64,000 nt of DNA from Nymphaea colorata. Its lineage: Eukaryota > Streptophyta > Magnoliopsida > Nymphaeales > Nymphaeaceae. The notes below the pieces were generated by a model. It worked only from the letters and a program-made list of their open reading frames with translations. It ran no database searches and had not been told where the DNA came from. Each line of letters starts with the position of its first letter. The stretch's first letter is position 1. Both the position numbers and the translations under genes were made by a program. The stretch is taken from the NCBI RefSeq assembly GCF_008831285.2, contig NC_045140.1, positions 7,808,505 through 7,872,504 of the forward strand, in the 5' to 3' direction. This document shows positions 49,075-60,606 of this stretch, piece by piece.

Positions 49075-50244
49075 TTCAATTCAAATTGCTTGGTTCGTCT
49101 ATCACTCCATGATTCATTATTTATTGAATCTTCTAAATGGCTAGTATAATAGTGGGATCTACTTGATGTGGATTCTCTATCAACTCTTGAATTTCAAACT
49201 CTTTTCCTTTTTTAGCTTGTGATCTCTTGCAAAGAGCAAAAAAAATCTTTGCCAAAGATCCACATGAAACATGCATGTTAGTTTGAGAAAAGAAACAAAA
49301 ATGGAATAGTTTTGAAGATAGAGAAAATGACATGTATTTATTTGGCGCATTGGAGGAGAATAAAATTTCAAAATGTCATTAAATTGTAAACATTATTCAA
49401 CATAATGACTCAATGACAATATGGAATAAGACAAAAAATTTTCCGCCAATTCATGTACACTCTACACCTAGTTGGTTCCCCATATATAGAAAGAACAATC
49501 CTTGAGGATCACCCTTCAGTAGCCAAACTCCAAATGCCTTTCCATGCTTTACCATCTAGATCAAAATTCATGATTATGCTGAAGTCTTCTTTAATCATAT
49601 AGAAGTTCATTTTCCTCCTAGAGAACTATGCTATGCATCACTCTAGATGATACAAAAAAACAAAGAATGACCGATCAAAGAATGTCTGCCATCTTCTCAT
49701 GGTAAGTATAGTGGGCTAGCTACTCTTTTCTATAGAAAAAGTCTTAGATGATGTACTCCTCCACCAACTCATCTATTATCTGTTTGTATGCATTTAATGA
49801 CAAGCAGTTGTCGCTAGTAAGCTTGAAAGCTCGATCCTCATGAGTGACGTGTTTGTAAGTCCACTTCTGTAGAAACCAAAGGTAGCTCATGATCATGTCA
49901 GAATCTCCCATGATGGATTGGGTGAAACTCCTATCAAAAAATGCAAGACCATCCTAAACAAGTGAGAGGCACCTAAGTCTTGATGTTTCCCCACATACTG
50001 AATAGTTGTATAATGAGTAGATCCAACATACTATGTTCATTGAGGAAGACCAAGAGTCCTGTAGTGCAAATCATCATTACCTCCATGGTCCGTTGTTGTT
50101 GACTGGCTTGGCCCTCATCTCCTCTATTGTACCTCTGAAGTGTACATTTAAATCTATGAGTCTAAGGAAACTGTAATCTCCTTCCTTCTTGAGGTCCCAA
50201 CTCCTAATGCCTGTGAGTCACCTTGAATAACGAACTGATGATTG
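49075..50244. other. Gypsy-associated non-coding stretch
   Basis: Between gag and the upstream extra frame of the gypsy fossil. No recognisable domain seen. Confidence 0.4.
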
Positions 50245-50718
50245 CTAGGATCCTATGATGTCCCACTGGCTCTGCAAACCCAAGATGTTAGTGAACTCAT
50301 CCAAGACACGTGTCTCTCCAAAGGTGAACCAGAATGTGAATCTACATGGGTTCCACCTCTCAGGCAATGCATGGATCAAGTGGTTGTTGATTTGATGACT
50401 TGCTGAAAATGCTACTATCTCGAAACCACAAATCATCTGGTTGATATGAGAAAACCTCCATAAACTGCTCAAACCACTAGGGATACCAGTTTGGTACATG
50501 TTCATATGTGAGAATAGATCTGGTGTCTGGGTCGCCTCTAATAATAGTGTATAATGTGTCTCCGACAGAACGTCCTGATCATGGTTAACAAAAATGACAT
50601 GGTGGGGTTCATGGTAGACATGAAAATAGTGAATGACCAGTCTAGGTGATGAGATTGTGCCTGTCAAGTTCGACCCAATAGGATGTTCCAACTGAAATGA
50701 CAATTTTAACATTGACAA
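50245..50718 (-). mobile_element. Extra frame upstream of gypsy gag, plant-mobile-domain-like
   Basis: A 157-codon open frame on the same strand as the gypsy fossil and upstream of its gag. The segment HALPERWNPCRFTFWFTFGE followed by TRVLDEFTNILGL resembles the 'ALxERWxPxTxTFxFxxGE ... EFxxILGL' core seen in plant mobile domain and DUF7745-type proteins. Ogre/Tat elements are known to carry an extra frame before gag. Assignment is by motif only. Confidence 0.45.
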
Positions 50719-51000
50719 GCTGAAGAGACCCTATAGGATGGCACTAGAAAGAAAAATTGCAGATAGTTTTGACACAAAAAAAACAAGGGATCTTTTCAAA
50801 AATCCATCCAGTTTTTAATGAAACATTTGGTGCACAATGTTAAATGAAATGAATAGAAATAAATATATAATCACATAGATTGTTTTAAATAGCATTTCAT
50901 AATGACATGACTCTATCATGCAAATAATTGAAATCAGATTGGTCACTTAGAATTTTGTATCTTAGGATTTCAAATCCTCAATTGCTCTTTGTACCAGATA

Positions 51001-52387
51001 TGACTACATACACGGATGGGTGCTGTTCCCCAAATCTGTCTATTTGGAACATCAATCCCTTTTGTCGCAGTCTTTTCTGAGCTTTGCTCTTAATCAAGTA
51101 ACTACTTTTTAATTTTTATTGCTGTCCTTCGTCCATGTTCATTGAGTATGAGCACTTTAACTCTTTCTTGTACATGTCTTTGGCCCAACTCTTGTCTGAC
51201 ATCCTGGTCATACCATCTTCATTTTTCTTTATCTGATATCCCTGTGATCGTTGTTGGGTAATTTTTGGAAGGAGTTAGTATGGGAGACATATAGGGGAAG
51301 CAGTGATTCACATTTTTTGGAGGATTTTGGGAAGCAGGAAAGGAGTAGGTAGCAACAGAAGCAAACTGTTTAAGGAGTGATAAATAGATGTGTGGATGTA
51401 TGCGGGTTATGTGTGTGTGTTGAAGCTGTGTGGGACTATTTAAGTTAGGGACAAAAACCATACCACGTAAATTCTTGTTAAAAAATATTTGAACAAAGAT
51501 GTCAACATGTTAACATGCTTATGATTACTAATTTACTATAAAGCTTGTTTTAGTTCAAGTTATTTTCATGAAAAATATTGAAATATTGACTTTTCTACTA
51601 CCAATTCTTTTTAGTGTTCTCTGTGACTTTCCTTTTGAATAAAATAGCATAAAAAACGGACTGACTTAAAATATATGTCTCCTCTCAATCACTCGTAAAA
51701 TCATATCTATAAGTTAATTTGCACAAGAAACACATGGGTAATCTATGTTGTGGGATCTGGCTTTTGTCCCCGACCTAAGTGCTCTGCCAACATCCAGCAT
51801 CGGGCAAATTTTGTGTGTGTGTGTGTGTGTGTATCAGATGAAAATTGTTGTTGGAACAAGGTGTTGGGAAATATAAACACACTGTGTGAAATGAGTTCCT
51901 TCTGAATTCTGCTTGAACTTAGAGGTGTTCACAGGGCAAGAGTTGCGGCAGTTATCTTTCTCTGCCCCAACCGTTCTAGCACTTCTTCCTCTACTTCAAC
52001 TTTGTTTTTAGCATATGCAATCTGTGGTTCATCTTCTATATGCCTGATTCTTGCAAGAGTAATGTTTTAATGACAGCAGAACAAGGTCAATAACCTGGTT
52101 TTCATGTCAAAACAAGTTTTTAATTGGTTTTGATGCTAAAACTAGGTTCTCAACCTATTTTAGACTTTCAGCATTATCTAACAGATCTTTAAAGGTTTAG
52201 AAGGCAATCTGGTGGGATCATACAATACAGAGTTCCTACTGATTGAATTTATAGGAGTAAAATCCTTCTTACTTTCCCATGCTGATTGTGTGACTGTCTA
52301 ATTGCTGTTCCTATGAGCCTTTGCCAGTAATTCCAATTTTTTTTATGAATTCTCATGCTACGTTGTAAATGAACTGGGAATAATTTA
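51001..52387. other. Spacer between gypsy fossil and MED27 fragment
   Basis: No coding exon recognised. In particular, the N-terminal exons of MED27 that should lie upstream of 52696 are not seen. Contains a TG microsatellite (51812-51832). Confidence 0.5.
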
Positions 52388-52695
52388 ATTAGATGAACGG
52401 TTGCAACTTTTTTGTTTATTGTACCATGTCTTTTGTTTCTGTTAGGATGGTACCATCAATCATGGATCATGGTGTTTGATTATGTAGCTTTCGGTTGCTA
52501 GCTTTGAGAATCTGATCTTGATTTGGAAGACACTTCTTGTTTTTCGGAACATGTGAGATGAGGTATCACCTCCCCTTGAAAGTTTTGACAATTTTAAATT
52601 TCAATTTGACAGAATGTACATGTAGGTATCATTCCTTGGAGGAATATATGAGCTGTAATAATTCTTGTAAGTTAACACCTTTTGGGGTACTTTAG

Positions 52696-54413
52696 GTTAG
52701 CTCTCAAAGCGTTTGCAGGTCAGAAGAAGCGCTTCTTTCCACACCTTGAAGATGAAATGCACAATCAGAAGCACTCTGGGGAGTTTGGTGCTTCAAAGAA
52801 ACTTGCCACCTCAGTATCATCAGTGGTGGTTCATAAAGATGAGCCTTATTCTGAAAGAAGTTTATCTGACATTCTAAATGACATAGAAGCAGAATCATCC
52901 TTCGCAAAAATCTCTACTTACCAACGTTTGGATTGGTTAAAAAGAGCCTCTTCATTATCTCCATCAGCAAATGAACCCCCTGGAGAGACCTCAAAAGAAA
53001 ACAATGTCCATACCTCAAGTAAAATACGGGCAGAAGTGCAAGGTGCACCAGCTTTGGATCAAATTGCAGTCATAGAATTGTTGGTTCCGTCTGTCTTCAG
53101 AGCTGTAGTGTCACTAAATCCAGCTGGCTCCATCAACCGTGATGCAGTTGCCTTCTTCTCCCCAGATGAGGTAACTTCTAAAATCAGTCATAACAGATAC
53201 ATTTTCTTGGCATTTGCTGAACCATTTAAACCCCCATGTCTATGGTGGCATCACCATTATCAGTCAATCTCTACTAATCGGGGAATGTAAAACGTGAGCT
53301 ACTTGAATTATTGAATGCCTTTGAAACACCTATATTTAGACCTTCATGAGTTGGTGTTTGAAACTTTTTGATGTTCTATTGTCTAATCTAGGAGTTGCTG
53401 TAATAGCATTTTTCTGCTTCAGTTGGTTGGTGATTTTTTATTGTTTTTGTAGGCTAGTCATCTTCATTTATTACCAGTTAAAATCATTTTTGCAGGGTGG
53501 TAGCTATATCCATGCACGTGGTTCATCAGTCTATCGTGTATTTCGAAATATCACGGTAACCAAAGGATTTCCCTTTTTCCCTTTATTGCAGATACATATT
53601 ACGTTATTGGAATCAGTTAGAATATTTGATTGTCCACAGCTTTATCGAAGTGGGCTCTTAGATCAGTTGCATGTGTGTTGCTCTCTTTTTCTTTAGATTG
53701 AGAATAAGCTAAACTGATTTATGGCCACTTTTTGGCTTCTTATTTCCTTTAAAATTTGGCCACAGTTAATGTTAATGAAAATATTTTATCCCATTTGTTC
53801 ATCCTTATATAATTGCTCATACAGGAATATGCAGACAGGGCACTTCAATATTTTCTTGGTGCCGAAGGCCATGGATCACTTCAACTACTTCTGGTTTCTT
53901 TCTCTCTCTCTCTCTCTCCCTCTTTCCCATCCAACACCACCCCACCCACACCACACCACAACCACCAACACCTCCACACCCCCCCCCACCCAAAAAAAAA
54001 AGGACCCCCTATCTCTCTCTATATCATATATACATTTTTCCTTTTTTGAAGCATTTACTTTTTCCCTCTCTAAATATGTAGATGTGTTTCCTGTTTTGCA
54101 GCGTTGGATTTGCAGCTACCACACACTGTTTAGCAAGGTTTGCAGGTGAAGTTTCATTCTTTCTTGCATCATTTTTCTTGTTCAGTTGTGTAGCATTATT
54201 CCTCACGGGAATTTCTCTTGCTATAGTAAATGTGGGCGTCTGCTAGCTTTGGATAGGCAATCTTCCTTGCATCTGCCACCGGTCTGTCACACTTATCGGC
54301 AGTCACATGTGACTAGAACTGGTGCATATTCCCAGATGCCTTCAACACTGAAAGACCTGCATTCAGATCCTCCGAAGGCATATCACTTTGGCTGTTCTCC
54401 AGATGACATCTAG
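52696..54413 (+). pseudogene. MED27: MED27, C-terminal exons, diverging copy
   Basis: Five exons join in phase with canonical GT-AG sites: 52696-53170, 53496-53555, 53825-53893, 54102-54145 and 54227-54413 (stop TAG). They give 278 codons from LALKAFAGQKKRFFPHLEDE through TYQRLDWLKRASSL, AVVSLNPAGSIN, GGSYIHARGSSVY, RWICSYHTLFSKVC and KCGRLLALDRQS. This is the C-terminal two thirds of Mediator subunit 27, a tail/head-linking subunit of the RNA polymerase II Mediator in the nucleus. The N-terminal 140 or so residues are missing upstream. Compared with the copy at 61970-63692 it has Gly, Arg and Arg where the other has Asp, Pro and His. As I recall, the Asp, Pro and His are the conserved residues, so this copy looks relaxed. 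The fourth intron boundary has a CT/C-rich tract. Confidence 0.8.
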
Positions 54414-54569
54414 GTCTGCCTGATCGAAGTCCTCCGCTAAGCACCGACCTGTACCTTAGTTGACTGATCATGCTAGATGAAACGCAATATTGGATGTATA
54501 GAAGTTACAGACCCTAACGTGATCTCTGATAATTGGTTGCAAAGCTTCCTTTAGTTCATTTTTATGTTG

Positions 54570-55080
54570 TTCATATGTCACATAGGTACGGGTACGAAAC
54601 ATTTATATATATATATATATATATATGTCAAATTCACAAAACACAGTATGGAAGTAATTAACATATAAATATATCAGCTTTCTTGATTCTTCGTTGCATC
54701 ATCAAGATTAGAAGGAGCAACAGGTCACGCTTTTAAGATATATTGACATCGCTATGGTTATGGCTCACATTATTATCGAAGAGCTAAGTTATAGAGAAAT
54801 AGAGAAGGAATGAATTTTCAAAATATGGAAGATTTTAAATCAAAAGTTGTGAGGAACTATTATGTACAAGAAAGAAATGGGGATTTTTAATTTTCAACTC
54901 AAAAACTGAACAACCTTGAACTTGGTCAAAGTTGACTGAGTTCGAAAATGAACAAAAATGATTTTGGGTATGTTGACCGTACTCGGTATTACGTTGATCG
55001 AAAGGAACCGTATCCGTATCGTCCCCATATCATACGGGTACTCCTTCCTAAGAGGAGTACCCGTGTGACATTGGTTGTGA
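54570..55080. mobile_element. Possible MITE bordered by GGTACGGGTACG words
   Basis: Starts ATGTCACATAGGTACGGGTA and ends AGGAGTACCCGTGTGACATT, i.e. inverted termini ending in TGTCACA/TGTGACA. The middle is AT-rich and holds a TA run (54606-54626). The family also shows at 6595-6672 and in the 0.9-kb array. Superfamily unknown. Confidence 0.45.
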
Positions 55081-55577
55081 CACTTTGTATATTTCTTATT
55101 TTAGGTATGTGATTATGTGATTGAGTTGGTATTATGCATCCAATTGAAGAAAATTGCTGACCATTAATGATTTGAGGTGTATTTGGTGACACCCTTAAAT
55201 TCTGTTTTGGAAGCAAGATATTGTTTTGTTTCTAAAACGGCATGTGAGGTTGAATCTGGGATGTTTTTAGAAACAAAGTTTTGACAACATTTGCAAGAGC
55301 GCCTCAATAGCTTCTCCTTAGGTTTTTCACGTAAAACATTGTTTTTGTTGGTCATCCAAACACGTGAAAACTGATTAAAAACTCGGTTGTGTAAGTTTTG
55401 TTTGTTATCGCCGACAACATTTTTTGTGGGTGTCATTCAAATACAACCTACACATTTACAAGTCATAATAATATAAGTAGGCTTGGGTCGCTGGCGGGTA
55501 CCCCGTACTCGACCCGATACGGGCGTGGTCCGAGTCTAGGAATCACAGTATCGGGCTTTTGCCCGTTGCACCCGGCC

Positions 55578-56677
55578 TAGGGCTGAACAACGAGCCGAGT
55601 AACTCGAACTCGGCTCGTTAAAGCTCGGCTCGAATTTGAATTCGAGCCAGTTTTTATACTCAACGAGCCGAGCTCGAGTTGTTCCTTCAACTCGTTTATT
55701 TTATCGAGTCGAGTACGAATTCGTTTAACGAAGCTCGCTTAACCCAACTCGACTCGTTAAGTAAGTATTTATTGTTTTCCTCATTCGTTCATTTTCATTT
55801 CTCATTTTTTTTCTCCTTTCACTCTCTTGCTATTTCTAGCGGTAGAACTAGCAACCCTGAAAGCTGCAACAATGGTACTCTGACCCTGCAAAGCTGCAAC
55901 AGTACCTCTTCTCTCCTTTTCTCTCTCTCTCTCTCTCAATCAGAGGACTGAAACAGTGAAACCCTCTCCCTCAAACGAGAGAGGGTCTCAAGAACCCAAT
56001 CTTTCTGCTCAAGCGAAAGACTCAAACCCTCGCTCGACAGAAAGAGTGTTCTCCCTCTCTCTCTTTCATTTTCCACTGTCTCACTTTTTTCTTTCGCCAC
56101 TCACCCCGCAATAGAGGCTTCAACCTCTCCCTTTCTCTCTCTGACTTGCTTATGGCCGCCCTTCACAAAAGAAACAGGGGCACATCCTAGGGTTTACTTC
56201 TCCTCGATGAAGCCCTAGAATCGCGTCCTCTCCTTCAGGGATAGACGAGCAGATGGTCTACGTCATCAGAAAGAACGATGATTGGAGGCTCCCCAGATGA
56301 AGCAGGGCTCGTCGGAGGTCCCTTCCTCTCTCCCCTGCAAGCAAAGCAAGACGAGAACCAAAAGGCGTCCACCGATGCAGATGGAAATTCGTTAGAGGAC
56401 TGACAGCACGGGTGCCAACGCGGAGAGGGTGGAGATTTGGGCGACGGTGGCAAACGAGCTCGGGGAGACGGCGCTGTACATCGCGGCAGACAAAGGGAGC
56501 TTGGATATGGTGAAGGAGCTGGGGAGAGCGTGGCGAGGAAGACGAACGCGGGTAAACGAGTCGAGTTCGAGCTCGACTATGTATAGTCGAGTCGAGCTCG
56601 AGCTCGTGTTACTGGACTCGACTCGAGTTCGAGTTTGAGCTCGAGCTGGGGCTCTACTCGGCTCGTGTGCAGCCCTA
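55578..56677 (+). mobile_element. Non-autonomous hAT with ankyrin fragment, copy 2
   Basis: 1100 bp with TAGGGCTGAAC...GTGCAGCCCTA ends and a perfect 8-bp duplication ACCCGGCC (55570-55577, 56678-56685). Same orientation as copy 1. The ankyrin fragment (56399-56533) reads VEIWATVANELGETALYIAA then DKGSLDMVKELGRAW. GETAL is the family consensus where copies 1 and 3 have RETAL. Inserted in the older hAT 55478-58120. Confidence 0.9.
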
Positions 56678-56685
56678 ACCCGGCC

Positions 56686-57376
56686 CAGCCCAACATCATA
56701 ACGGGCCGGGCTCAGGTTATCAGACCCGGCCCGTTGGGGCCTGTTAGGTCAAATAAGGCTGAAGCTTCAAGACACCATTGTGCCGTCGCCGCATTTCCGG
56801 TCTGCCATCGCCACCGTTGCCGCAACCTCTCTTCATCTGGTGGAACACTGAAGCTGGAGACCCAATCATTTTAGTTTTTGGTACCAACCTCTGTTTTCAT
56901 TGCTTTGCTGGAGGTTTGGGATCTTGACATCGAAGAAGAAGAGCAACTTGACAAAGGGGGTGTTTGGTTTGAAACTTGACAGCAAGACGAATTACTCACT
57001 GTGGAAGGAACAACACCAAAAAAACTGCAGAATCTGAACACAGCACAAGCTATCAGGAAGATAGCGAATGTAGCAGCTTCATCTTCGCTGTTGACGCTGC
57101 TTCTCTTGAATTTGGAATTTTGGAGCCCTTAATCTTCTGCGCCGAAAGCATTCCTGCTGCTGCCTTTTGCTGCTGCTGAATTCTTGACACCAGTGTCTCC
57201 TTCAACTTCAACGAGCAACTTACCCTGAGAAGCCAAAGAAAAAACACTGTTGAGCTCCCGCATCTTGAAGAGAAAAAAACGGACTGGGCCTCAGACGTGG
57301 TTGAGTAGGCCCGGTACCCAGCCCGTTAATAGTCGAGCTGGGTAGCAGGCTGGCCCGACCCGAAATTTAATTGTTG
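56686..57376. other. Interior of the older hAT-like element
   Basis: GGCC-rich at each end, otherwise without a recognised gene. A short frame here is not counted as coding. Confidence 0.4.
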
Positions 57377-57384
57377 CCGACATT

Positions 57385-58082
57385 TAGGGCTGCACACGAG
57401 CCGAGTCGAGCTCGAGCTCGGCTCGACTCATATTTAGCCAGCTCGAGCTCGACTCGAGCTCGTTACGAGTTTCAAAACTTCAGCTCGAGCTTGACTCGAG
57501 CGACTGTCGTCTAGCTCGAGCTCGACTCGAGCAGCTCGACTGTTCTGCTTTCCTTTTTTGCTGCATTCGAGGGCTGGCAGACGAAGCTGAGAGGAGGAAA
57601 AGGGCAGACGAAGTGGGGGAAGAAATGGGCGTGTTGGGAAAAGAGAAGAAAAAGGCATAAGGAGGGGAAGAAATGGGCGTGTTGGGAAAAGAGAAGAAAA
57701 GGGCGTGAGGGGAAGAAAGGCGGCGTGTTGGGAAAAGAAAAAAGAAAAATGAACGTGGTGAGGAGAGAGAAAAAGGAAAGGGAAAAAAGTCGTGGATTGA
57801 AAAGTAGAATATAATAATGGGAGAGGGAAACTTTTAAACTTAAAAGTAATTTAAAAGAAAAAAAAGGAGGGAAGATTTTGAAAACGTGAAAGGAGATTAA
57901 AATAGAGCCGAGTTGAGTTTAATCGAGCCGAGTTCGACTAACTCGAACTCGACTCATTAACATACTCAAGTTTAAGTTTAAGCTCGAACTCGACTTGTTT
58001 ATAAACGAGTCGAGGTCGAGCCGAGCTTTGTCGAGCGAGTTCGAGTCGAGCCCGAGTTGGCTCGACTCGTTGTGCAGCCCTA
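57385..58082. mobile_element. Second nested hAT, 698 bp
   Basis: TAGGGCTGCACACGAGCC start, TTGTGCAGCCCTA end, perfect 8-bp duplication CCGACATT (57377-57384, 58083-58090). It has the same terminal and GAGCTCGAG subterminal type as the 1.1-kb copies but a different, purine-rich interior (AAAAGGGAAGAAATGGGCGT, tandemly repeated near 57600-57720). No coding content. Confidence 0.9.
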
Positions 58083-58128
58083 CCGACATTCCGTAAACGG
58101 GCCCCAAGCGGCCAAGCCTCGATATAAG

Positions 58129-58791
58129 GATGTAAACAGTTTGGATCATATACATAACCTAACGGCATCTTCTGAAATTGGACTTGAACTTAGATATGAA
58201 TTTTGGATGTTAAACTTGGATTGTACTAAGGATGTCAATAAATCTGATTTGGATCAGATATCCTCAAAAAAATTAGATATGAAAAAAAAAATATTTAAAT
58301 TAATAAATCAGATTGTGTTTGAATTTAAGAAATAACATGTTTGAATTTAAGAATTGAGATTGAAATAAATATCTGATCAGCTCTGATTTGCACTCAGATT
58401 AGATTTAGTTTTAAATAAATACCATATAACTTGTATCTATACTTTTGACAGTCTGGTAATATGGATCAGATTTCTGTTTGAAGGTTGGATTCAAATTTAA
58501 ATTTAAAAATTAGATTTGGATTGGATTCAGATTGAAATTTGGGCTCCTATATGGTGTATTGAATATGTGAATATCCGAAAAAACGGATATAGTTAAAAAT
58601 ACATCCAATTGGTATCCGATTGTTGACATAGGTCGTATGTCAACATGTAATAGTTACTTGTCGGATATCTGACCCGGTTACTTCATCTTCATGGCAAGTC
58701 CAATGGTTAATATTCATATCTTCCTAATTCAGTTGGTAATTGGATATTGCGTACCAGATGACGTGAGATAGAATGTTTCTGGCAATTTTCT
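58129..58791. other. AT-rich spacer with TTGGAT-type words
   Basis: Degenerate GATTTGGAT words between 58180 and 58560, no gene. Ends abruptly at the gypsy gag fragment. Confidence 0.5.
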
Positions 58792-59548
58792 GACAAAAAA
58801 TCCACACACTCATCTATCAACCTTCTTTATTAAATTTGAAAAGTTCAAGAAGAACAACAACGCATTATTCATCTATTTTTCTCATATCCTAGAAGGTGAA
58901 GCCGCCCAGTTACTTAGGACCATTGACCCAACTAGTATGCAGGTTTTGATGAGCAGTGAATGCCTTCATCGAAAAATATGAGCTTAACCTCTTTGTGGCG
59001 CTGATCATTACACTCTCGTTAATCTCCACCAAGAATTGGGAAAGACTGCCAAAAAGTACATCCAATGGTGGCGAACATCAAACTTAAAACTTCACACCCC
59101 AGTGTCAGAAGATGATGCTCTAACTATGATCCTTGGGGTTTTCAAGAGCACATCCACCACCATCTTGTACAATATGAGTACAAGAATTTCTATAATTTGA
59201 GTAAAAAGGCTGAGCATATTGAAGCAACCATTCAAAATGGCTATATTCGCGCAAATATGGGACAGATCAACAGTGGGAACAAAAAGGATGATTACAAGAA
59301 GCAAATAAAACTTACGTGTATGCTCTATTTGTAAATAAGAAATCAGTCAAGGTGCAATCAAGTCAACCAAATTAGTAGCAGAATTACAAGGGCTAAAGAG
59401 ACTGTAAGAAAGTGCCGCATGCCAACCAGAACAACAATAAAAATCCTATTTGGTTATGAGACAAGAAGTTTACTCCTTTGGAGCAGTACAAGAATGATAT
59501 TTTGGAGCATCTCTTAGCTGAAAGATTTTGCTACTTGCCCCATGTATC
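58792..59548 (+). mobile_element. Gypsy gag fragment, inverted copy of 48197-48955
   Basis: Reverse complement of the gypsy gag region 48197-48955, starting GACAAAAAATCC and ending in the target-site copy CATGTATC next to the hAT at 59549. It is a broken fragment of the fossil. Confidence 0.9.
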
Positions 59549-60606
59549 TAGGGCTGCACACGAGCCGAGTCGAGCCCGGGCTTGGCCAGCTCGAGCTCGA
59601 CTCGGCTCAAAGAGCTCGAGCTCGAACTCAAACTCGAGTCGAGTTCCGTAACACGAGCTCGAGCTCGACTCGACTATACATAGTCGAGCTCGAATTCGAC
59701 TCGTTTACCCGCGTTTGTCTTCCTCGCCACGCTCTCCCCAGCTCCTTCACCATATCCAAGCTCCCTCTGTCCGCCGCGATGTACAGCGCAGTCTCCCTGA
59801 GCTCGTTCGCCACGGTCGCCCAAATCTCCACCCTCTCCGCGTTGGCACCCGCGCTGTCAGCCCTCTAACGAATTTCCATCTGCATCGGTGGACACCTTTT
59901 GGTTCTCGTCTTGCTTTGCTTGCAGGGGAGAGAGGAAGGGACCCCCGACGAGCCCTGCTTCATCTGGGGAGCCTCCAATCATCGTTCTTTCTGATGACGT
60001 AGACCATCTGCTCGTCTATCCCTGAAGGAGAGGACGCGATTCTAGGGCTTCATCGAGGAGAAGTAAGCCCTAGGATGTGCCCCTGTTTCTTTTGTGAAGG
60101 GCGGCCATAAGCAAGTCAGAGAGAGAAAGGGAGAGGTTGAAGCCTCTATTGCGGAGTGAGTGGGGAAAGAAAAGAGTGAGAAAGTGGAAAATGAAAGAGA
60201 GAGAGGGAGAACACTCTTTCTCTCAAGCGAGGGTTTGAGTCTTTCGCTTGAGCATAAAAGATTGGGTTCTTGAGACCCTCTCTCGTTTGAGGGAGAGCGT
60301 TTCACTGTTTCAGTCCTCTGATTTAGAGAGAGAGAGAGAGAAAAAAGGAGAGAAGAGGTACTGTTGCAGCTTTGCGAGTCGAGAAATGAAGATGAACGAA
60401 TGAGGAAAACAATAAATACTTACTTAACGAGTCGAGTTGGGTTAAGCGAGCTTCGTTAAACGAACTCGTACTCGACTCGATAAAATAAATGAGTTGAAGG
60501 AACAACTCGAGCTCGGCTCGTTGAGTATAAAAACTGGCTCGAATTCAAATTCGAGCCGAGCTTTAACGAGCCGAGTTCGAGTTACTCAGCTCGTTGTTCA
60601 GCCCTA
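59549..60606 (-). mobile_element. Recombinant hAT copy 3, mismatched target duplications
   Basis: 1058 bp, reverse orientation. Its two flanking 8-mers differ: CATGTATC (59541-59548) is the duplication of copy 1, and GGCCGGGT (60607-60614) is that of copy 2. Read in its own direction, the first half carries copy 2 variants and the second half copy 1 variants, including RETAL in the ankyrin fragment (59728-59863). It also has a private deletion of about 100 bp. This is what crossing-over between copies 1 and 2 would leave. Confidence 0.9.

Larger units (their letters stand above)
41301..51000 (-). mobile_element. Ty3-gypsy fossil (Tat/Ogre-like), minus strand
   Basis: Parts in element order, from high to low coordinates: an extra frame at 50245-50718; gag around 48545-49074; a gag zinc-knuckle-like CKFHHALRHDTEDC segment near 46940-47000; aspartic protease around 45930-46361 (VLIDRGINLNIC and MPPSYNLLIHG); reverse transcriptase around 44470-44775 (FFMDGYSGYNKSKLAPKDQS); integrase around 42042-42438; and the integrase C-terminus around 41390-41581. 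This order is that of Ty3-gypsy, and the gag-upstream frame fits Tat/Ogre. The copy is broken throughout by many interruptions and is old. A TRIM (43755-44213) and a hAT (47050-48196) have inserted into it. A matching 5' LTR was not found, so the upper edge is uncertain. Confidence 0.8.
52388..55577 (+). repeat. Inverted repeat arm with MED27, left arm
   Basis: Reverse complement of 60607-64000, with clear substitutions as well as indels, unlike the near-identical copies in the left half of the window. The match very likely continues past the window end. It stops on this side exactly at the hAT insertion point (55577/55578). Confidence 0.9.
55478..58120. mobile_element. Older hAT-like element carrying two nested hATs
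   Basis: Starts TAGGCTTGGGTCGCTGGCGG and ends GGCCAAGCCTC, imperfect inverted termini. Flanking 8-mers AATATAAG (55470-55477) and GATATAAG (58121-58128) agree at 7 of 8, as expected of an aged hAT target duplication. Without the two insertions at 55578-56677 and 57385-58082 it would be about 830 bp. Its terminal regions are rich in GGCCCG/GGTACCC words like the fragment at 1257-1600. Confidence 0.65.

Noticed and set aside
57434-57658. Minus-strand frame in the 698-bp hAT
   Set aside because: Made of CT-rich low complexity and subterminal GAGCTC palindromes; no domain.
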